Shown one piece after another: positions 5,814 to 9,212 of a stretch of DNA of 9,212 nt (positions are counted from its first letter, which is position 1; each line of letters starts with the position of its first letter). The notes below the pieces were generated by a model. It saw only the letters and a list, made by a program, of their open reading frames with translations. It searched no databases and was not told the DNA's origin. Source of the DNA: Acidobacteriota bacterium. Lineage in GTDB: Bacteria > Acidobacteriota > Vicinamibacteria > Vicinamibacterales > UBA2999. The position numbers were made by a program, and so were the translations under genes. The stretch lies in the NCBI GenBank assembly GCA_947465645.1, contig CANIBQ010000140.1, positions 1 through 9,212 of the forward strand, given 5' to 3'.

Positions 5814-6728
5814 ATGGACAACCTATGTCACACACTTCTTGGTGCGGCGCTGGGCGAAGCGGGATTGAAGCGACGCACGCGCTTCGGCAACGCGACGCTG
5901 ATGATTGCCGCGAACCTGCCCGACATCGACGTGCTCGTGTTCGCGACCAGCACCCCCTCGATCGCCTTCCGGCGCGGCTGGACGCACGGGATCCTTGCCC
6001 AGGCGCTGCTGCCGATCGCGCTGACGGGCCTGATCTGGCTCGCGGCGCGCTGGCGGCCGGGCGGCCGCGATCGACCCCTCCGCCTGGGTTGGGTGCTCGC
6101 GCTCTCGTACATCGGGGTCTATTCGCACGTCCTCCTCGACCTGCTGAACACCTACGGCGTGCGCCTCCTCGCACCGGTGACCTGGCGCTGGTTCTACGGC
6201 GACTCGGTGTTCATCATCGACCCCTGGCTGTGGCTGATGCTCGCCGGCGGGATCTGGCTCGCACGGCGACGGGCGTCGGTCGCCCCCGCGCGGCGGGCGG
6301 TGCTCCTCGCCCTTCTCTACATTGGCGGGATGGTCGTCAGTGCGCGGCTGGCGCGCAACATCGTCATCGACGCCTGGCAGGCGGAGCACGGACGAACGGT
6401 CGAACGCCTGATGGTGGGACCGCAGCCTGTGACCCCGCTCCGGCGGACGGTGATTGTTGACGCGGGCGATCACTACGACTCCGGCACGTTCACCTGGTGG
6501 CCCATGCGGGTGACGTTCGACCCCGCCCCGGTGCCGAAGAACGACGACCGCCCAGAAGTCGCCCTCGCACGCGAGGCCCCCAACGTCCGCGCCTTTCTCG
6601 TCTGGTCGCGCTTTCCCTTCTGGACGCTCCAACCCGCGCCGGGAGGAACCCGCGTCACCGTCGCCGACATGCGCTTCATGGCCACCGGCGCACGTTTCTC
6701 GGCTTCGACCATCGTAACGGTGCGATAA
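5814..6728 (+). CDS. Membrane-bound metal-dependent hydrolase, YdjM/DUF457-like
   Basis: The 304-residue protein matches the YdjM-type family of inner-membrane metal-dependent hydrolases. The N-terminus MDNLCHTLLGAALGEAGL carries the family D-N-x-x-H-T-x-x-G motif. NLPDID (34-39) and RGWTHGI (54-60) follow, and then SHVLLDLLNTYGVRLLAP (104-121) and FIIDPW (133-138). The likely metal ligands are His6, Asp37, Asp39, His58, His105 and Asp109. Hydrophobic segments near 61-78, 91-108, 137-150 and 163-179 indicate several membrane passes, with a soluble C-terminal domain of about 120 residues. The physiological substrate of the family is unknown to me. The ATG at 5814 is fixed by the conserved N-terminus. 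The gene ends 32 bases before the 5'-nucleotidase start. Confidence 0.88.
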   Translation: MDNLCHTLLGAALGEAGLKRRTRFGNATLMIAANLPDIDVLVFATSTPSIAFRRGWTHGILAQALLPIALTGLIWLAARWRPGGRDRPLRLGWVLALSYIGVYSHVLLDLLNTYGVRLLAPVTWRWFYGDSVFIIDPWLWLMLAGGIWLARRRASVAPARRAVLLALLYIGGMVVSARLARNIVIDAWQAEHGRTVERLMVGPQPVTPLRRTVIVDAGDHYDSGTFTWWPMRVTFDPAPVPKNDDRPEVALAREAPNVRAFLVWSRFPFWTLQPAPGGTRVTVADMRFMATGARFSASTIVTVR

Positions 6729-6747
6729 CAACTTTACAGCCGCGCGC

Positions 6748-6753
6748 TATCAT
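6748..6753 (+). promoter_or_regulatory. -10-like box TATCAT before the 5'-nucleotidase gene
   Basis: TATCAT matches five of six -10 positions and ends 7 nt before the GTG at 6761. It lies in the 32-base gap after the YdjM-like gene, so the nucleotidase may have its own promoter even though the gene order looks operonic. There is no Shine-Dalgarno in the gap. Confidence 0.45.
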
Positions 6754-6760
6754 CGTCGTG

Positions 6761-8485
6761 GTGAACGTCTTCGCACGAGTCTCGGCGTCGTCGCTGGTGG
6801 CCGTATCGCTGGCGGTCGCGGCGCTGGCGGCACAGGGTCGACCCGCATCGTCGGCGACCGTCGACGTGCAGATCCTTGCGTTCAACGATTTCCACGGCGC
6901 GCTCGAGCCGCCGGCAGGCGCCAACGGGCGGATTGGGAACACGGTCGCGGGAGGCGCTGAGTACCTCGCCGCTCATCTCGCGCGGCTGGAGGCCACCAAC
7001 CCCAACACGGTGATCGTGTCAGCCGGCGACAACATCGGCGGCACACCGCTCCTGTCGAGCCTCTTCCACGATGAGGCGTCGGTCGAAGCCTTGAACCTGG
7101 CAGGGCTCGACATCTCGACGGTCGGCAATCACGATCTGGACGAGGGCTGGTGGGAGCTCTACCGGATGGTCAACGGCGGCTGCCATCCGGTAGACGGCTG
7201 CCAGGACGGTACGCCCTACGACGGCGCCAAGTTCTCGTATCTCTCCGCCAACATCACGCTCGATCCGAAGAAGGCCGACCCGGCCCGGGTTGCCGCCGCG
7301 GGCATCAAGGGCACGCAGCCGCGCCCGCTGTTTGCGCCGTACACCATCAAGGAATTCGACGGCGTGCGCGTCGGCTTCATCGGCCTCACGTTGCAGGGCG
7401 CGCCAAGGATCATCACGCCGCCCTCAACCAGGGGGCTGACCTTCTCGCCGGAGCCGCAGGCCGCCAACCGGGCCGCCCGGGAGCTCCGGCGCCGCGGGGT
7501 CGACGCGATCGTCGTCGTGATGCACGAGGGCGGAACGCCACGCGGCGACGATCCCGACTCCTGTGACGGCATGTCCCGCGACATCGTCGACCTGGTCAAC
7601 CGGATGTCGAACGACATCGACGTCGTGGTCTCGGGCCATACACACAGGGCGTATAACTGCACCATTGGCGGCAAGCTCCTGACCAGCGCCTCGTCCTCCG
7701 GACGGATGGTCACCGACATCGACCTCGAGATTGAGAAGCGCACCGGGCGGCTGGTATCGAAGTCGGCGCGCAACGTCGTCGTGTCGCGCGACGTCGCCCC
7801 GAACGGTGCGGCGACCGCGCTTCTCGCGCGTTATCGGCCGTTGGCGGTAAAGGTGGGTGGACGCGTCGTCGGCGCCGTCGCCGCCGCGATTCCGCGCGCG
7901 TTCAACGACGCAGGTGAATCAGCGCTCGGCGACGTGATCGCTGACGCGATGCTCGAGGCGGCGCAGAACACGCCGGGCGCCGGCGGGGACGTGGCCTTCA
8001 TGAATTCGGGTGGCATCCGTGCCGATATCCCGGCCACCGCCGGTGCGCCTTCCACGGCCGTCACCTACGCGCAGCTTTTCGAGGTTCTGCCGTTTGGCAA
8101 CACCGTCGTCGCCAAGACGATGACGGGCGACGCGCTCGTGCAGATGCTGGAGGAGGACCACGGAAGGCGCGTGATTGTGACCGAGCCCGCCAGGATTCTG
8201 CAGCCGTCGCGCGGGTTCACCTACACCTACGACACATCGCGTCCGGTCGGTCAGCGCGTCGATCGCGCCTCGATCCGGATAAACGGCGCGCCGCTGGTGC
8301 CACAACAGAAGTACCGCGTAGTGTCCATCGACTTCATCTGGGATGGCGGCGACGATTTCTCCATCGTCAAGTCGGCCACCGATCCGGTGACGGTCGGCAC
8401 GGACGTCGACGTGCTCGCCGCCTACATCACGAAGCATTCGCCGGTGTCTCCGGGGCCGCAGAACCGCGTCCACAGACAACGCTGA
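6761..8485 (+). CDS. UshA-like secreted 5'-nucleotidase / metallophosphatase
   Basis: The 574-residue protein has both domains of the 5'-nucleotidase/UshA family, which hydrolyses nucleotides or nucleotide sugars in the periplasm. The N-terminal dinuclear metallophosphatase site is complete: NDFHG (Asp43, His45), SAGDN (Asp90), GNHD (Asn123, His124), VMHEGG (His255) and SGHTH (His293, His295). The C-terminal nucleotide-binding domain starts near 385 (ESALGDVIADAML) and shows MNSGGIRADI, then LPFGN (Phe445) and DGGDDF (Phe533). The two phenylalanines sit where UshA stacks the base. Residues 1-25 form a Sec signal peptide. I chose the GTG at 6761 because it begins the signal peptide and follows a -10-like box. 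The GTG at 6758 is nearly equivalent. An ATG at 6497 would overlap the previous gene by 232 bases in another frame and is rejected. Confidence 0.94.
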   Translation: MNVFARVSASSLVAVSLAVAALAAQGRPASSATVDVQILAFNDFHGALEPPAGANGRIGNTVAGGAEYLAAHLARLEATNPNTVIVSAGDNIGGTPLLSSLFHDEASVEALNLAGLDISTVGNHDLDEGWWELYRMVNGGCHPVDGCQDGTPYDGAKFSYLSANITLDPKKADPARVAAAGIKGTQPRPLFAPYTIKEFDGVRVGFIGLTLQGAPRIITPPSTRGLTFSPEPQAANRAARELRRRGVDAIVVVMHEGGTPRGDDPDSCDGMSRDIVDLVNRMSNDIDVVVSGHTHRAYNCTIGGKLLTSASSSGRMVTDIDLEIEKRTGRLVSKSARNVVVSRDVAPNGAATALLARYRPLAVKVGGRVVGAVAAAIPRAFNDAGESALGDVIADAMLEAAQNTPGAGGDVAFMNSGGIRADIPATAGAPSTAVTYAQLFEVLPFGNTVVAKTMTGDALVQMLEEDHGRRVIVTEPARILQPSRGFTYTYDTSRPVGQRVDRASIRINGAPLVPQQKYRVVSIDFIWDGGDDFSIVKSATDPVTVGTDVDVLAAYITKHSPVSPGPQNRVHRQR

Positions 8486-8523
8486 TCGCGCCGACATCGC
8501 CCAAACCTGAGTCCCATCGTCAC

Positions 8524-8538
8524 TGGGGTCTGACCCCA
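8524..8538. repeat. 15-bp inverted repeat TGGGGTCTGACCCCA
   Basis: Two perfect 7-bp arms flank a single central T. It lies 4 bases upstream of the sigma-54 -24 element. GGGGTC-N-GACCCC palindromes are, to my recollection, a frequent dispersed repeat in several bacterial phyla, so it may be repeat-derived. An activator site for the adjacent promoter is the alternative, although such sites usually lie farther upstream. Confidence 0.75.
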
Positions 8539-8542
8539 CTTC

Positions 8543-8557
8543 TGGCACACGTCTTGC
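8543..8557 (+). promoter_or_regulatory. Sigma-54 (RpoN) -24/-12 promoter
   Basis: TGGCAC at 8543-8548, then five bases, then TTGC at 8554-8557 reproduce the sigma-54 consensus (TGGCAC-N5-TTGC). The invariant GG and GC are exactly 10 bases apart. A start about 12 bases after the GC falls near 8569, just before the Shine-Dalgarno at 8571 and 14 bases before the ATG at 8583. The match and the downstream geometry agree, but rpoN and an activator lie outside the window. Confidence 0.68.
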
Positions 8558-8570
8558 CGCTGTCTGGTGC

Positions 8571-8576
8571 GGAGGG
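8571..8576 (+). promoter_or_regulatory. Strong Shine-Dalgarno GGAGGG
   Basis: GGAGGG lies 6 bases before the ATG at 8583 and fixes the start of a gene too short to trust on length alone. It is the only strong Shine-Dalgarno I see in the window, in contrast to the other gene starts. Confidence 0.85.
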
Positions 8577-8582
8577 AAACGT

Positions 8583-8732
8583 ATGCTGTGGACTCTGATG
8601 GTGCTGCTGGTGCTGTTCTGGCTGATCGGATTCGCCTTTGACGTCGCCGGCGGCATCATTCACGTGCTGCTCGTCATCGCCGCGGTGGTCTTCCTTGTGA
8701 ACCTGATCAGCGGTCGGCGCAAGGTTCTCTAG
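8583..8732 (+). CDS. lmo0937-family small membrane protein
   Basis: The 49-residue protein starts MLWTLMVLLVLFWLIGFAFD, continues VAGGIIHVLLVIAAVVFLVN and ends LISGRRKVL. This is the pattern of the lmo0937 family: M-L-W at the start, a first membrane helix (about 3-17), a short loop with G-G-x-I-H, a second helix (about 25-41) and a basic tail G-R-R. Length is normal for the family. Function is unknown to me; family members are generally just annotated as small membrane proteins. The start follows a strong Shine-Dalgarno and a probable sigma-54 promoter, so expression is probably conditional and dependent on an enhancer-binding activator. A minus-strand frame covering the same bases has no recognisable content. 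Confidence 0.9.
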   Translation: MLWTLMVLLVLFWLIGFAFDVAGGIIHVLLVIAAVVFLVNLISGRRKVL

Positions 8733-8753
8733 GCCGGACACGTCCATTGCGCG

Positions 8754-8762
8754 TGCTATCGT
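8754..8762 (+). promoter_or_regulatory. Extended -10-like box TGCTATCGT before the last gene
   Basis: TATCGT (8757-8762) matches four of six -10 positions and is preceded by TGC, the extended -10 motif. It ends 7 nt before the ATG at 8770. No Shine-Dalgarno is present, so a leaderless start is suggested. Confidence 0.42.
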
Positions 8763-8769
8763 CAATGTG

Positions 8770-9212
8770 ATGGACGTGTTCGTCATTCCAACCGGGCCCG
8801 ACCGCTACGAGCTCTACTGCGAAATGTCGGGCGATGCGACGGGCTTCGAGGCCGACCCTGCGCCGACCGGCTTTATTGGGAAATTACGGCATCGGTTTAC
8901 CGTCATGTTGCACGCGGCGGAGGAACGACACCGCGCGGGCGACCAGACCCAAGAGGCGACGGGATGGCTCGGCCGTATGCAGGAACGGACCATCGCCTTT
9001 GTTGCCGAGCGGATCGCCGAGCAGCGGCTCTTGTGGAATCTCCGCCGGCAGACCGATGTCAGGGCATCCCATCCATCCGACATGTCGTTCGAGCAGGTCG
9101 TGACGCTGATCAAGCGGATGCTCCAGCGCGACTACGAGCGCCATCGCCGATGGCTCGTCGTCGATTCGCTCGGGTTGATCGTCTCCGGGGTGCTGATGCC
9201 CGTCCCGGGGCC
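8770..9212 (+). CDS. Mitochondrial K+/H+ exchange-related (Mit_KHE1-like) protein, 5' part
   Basis: The frame is open from the ATG at 8770 to the window edge, giving 147 complete codons with no stop, so the gene is cut by the window. The N-terminus MDVFVIPTGPDRYELYCEM, the helical middle GWLGRMQERTIAFVAERIAE followed by QRLLWNLRRQT, and a hydrophobic segment near 129-145 (WLVVDSLGLIVSGVLM) ending PVPG resemble the family named for mitochondrial K+/H+ exchange. Its bacterial members are mostly uncharacterised. The family name is from memory and no transport function can be read from the sequence. The single visible hydrophobic stretch could anchor the protein in the membrane. The start is supported by the conserved N-terminus and an extended -10-like box. 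The preceding gene ends 37 bases upstream. Confidence 0.66.
   Translation, partial: MDVFVIPTGPDRYELYCEMSGDATGFEADPAPTGFIGKLRHRFTVMLHAAEERHRAGDQTQEATGWLGRMQERTIAFVAERIAEQRLLWNLRRQTDVRASHPSDMSFEQVVTLIKRMLQRDYERHRRWLVVDSLGLIVSGVLMPVPG

Noticed and set aside
5764..6174. Longer N-terminus for the SGNH hydrolase, starting at 6174
   Set aside because: The added part is antisense to the YdjM-like gene and arginine-rich. The ATG at 5763 gives a proper lipoprotein signal.
5823..6731. Minus-strand open frame of 302 codons antisense to the YdjM-like gene
   Set aside because: Composition is typical of GC-rich shadow frames, and the plus strand carries conserved family motifs over the same bases.
6497..6760. 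ATG at 6497 as the start of the 5'-nucleotidase
   Set aside because: It would overlap the YdjM-like gene by 232 bases in another frame and bury the signal peptide. The GTG at 6761 directly precedes it.
8520..8786. Minus-strand open frame of 88 codons over the lmo0937-family gene
   Set aside because: It has no recognisable domain, and the plus strand has a strong Shine-Dalgarno, a sigma-54 promoter and a known small-protein pattern.
1..9212. Search for a novel defence, secretion or biosynthetic system
   Set aside because: Every substantial gene belongs to a recognised family and none forms an unfamiliar multi-gene system. The unusual content is in repeats and promoter architecture.

Overview
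This GC-rich window looks like a chromosomal segment of an Acidobacteriota bacterium, most likely the Vicinamibacteria lineage. I base this on the base composition, the protein flavour, and hairpin repeats that read VRLK(A/P)DTTY when translated, which I associate with that group. This is recognition, not a database result. Almost all of the window is explained by ordinary housekeeping and cell-envelope genes. I see no CRISPR array, tRNA, rRNA, intact transposon or defence system.

Layout: the 3' end of an RNA polymerase omega-like gene (1-239, +) is followed by an exported SurE-type phosphatase (279-1130, +). Positions 1131-1549, between the convergent surE and gatA genes, hold a decayed RAYT (REP-associated tyrosine transposase) cassette. 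It is bounded by inverted hairpin repeats and has short tandem duplications at both flanking stop codons. Next come gatC-gatA (3311-1550, -), two subunits of the tRNA-dependent amidotransferase, with no gatB in the window. A divergent promoter region containing a 26-bp near-perfect inverted repeat (3350-3415) separates gatC from a translationally coupled pair: a MEMO-like gene (3458-4294, +) and an AMMECR1-like gene (4294-4842, +).

A hairpin over the AMMECR1 stop codon separates that pair from a convergent SGNH-hydrolase lipoprotein (5763-4855, -). The lipoprotein is divergent from a membrane-bound YdjM-family metal-dependent hydrolase (5814-6728, +), with a 14-bp perfect palindrome between them. 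Then come an exported UshA-like 5'-nucleotidase (6761-8485, +), a 49-residue lmo0937-family membrane protein (8583-8732, +), and the start of a protein resembling the mitochondrial K+/H+ exchange-related family (8770 to the window edge, +).

Functional links: the exported SurE and the UshA-like enzyme would together dephosphorylate nucleotides outside the cytoplasm. GatCA serves tRNA charging, and the MEMO/AMMECR1 pair is two of the three parts of the AmmeMemoRadiSam group.

Two regulatory patterns stand out. First, six gene starts have a -10-like hexamer ending only 7-9 nt before the start codon and no clear Shine-Dalgarno, which suggests leaderless transcription. Second, the small lmo0937 gene differs: it has a strong Shine-Dalgarno and a near-consensus sigma-54 -24/-12 promoter at the right distance.
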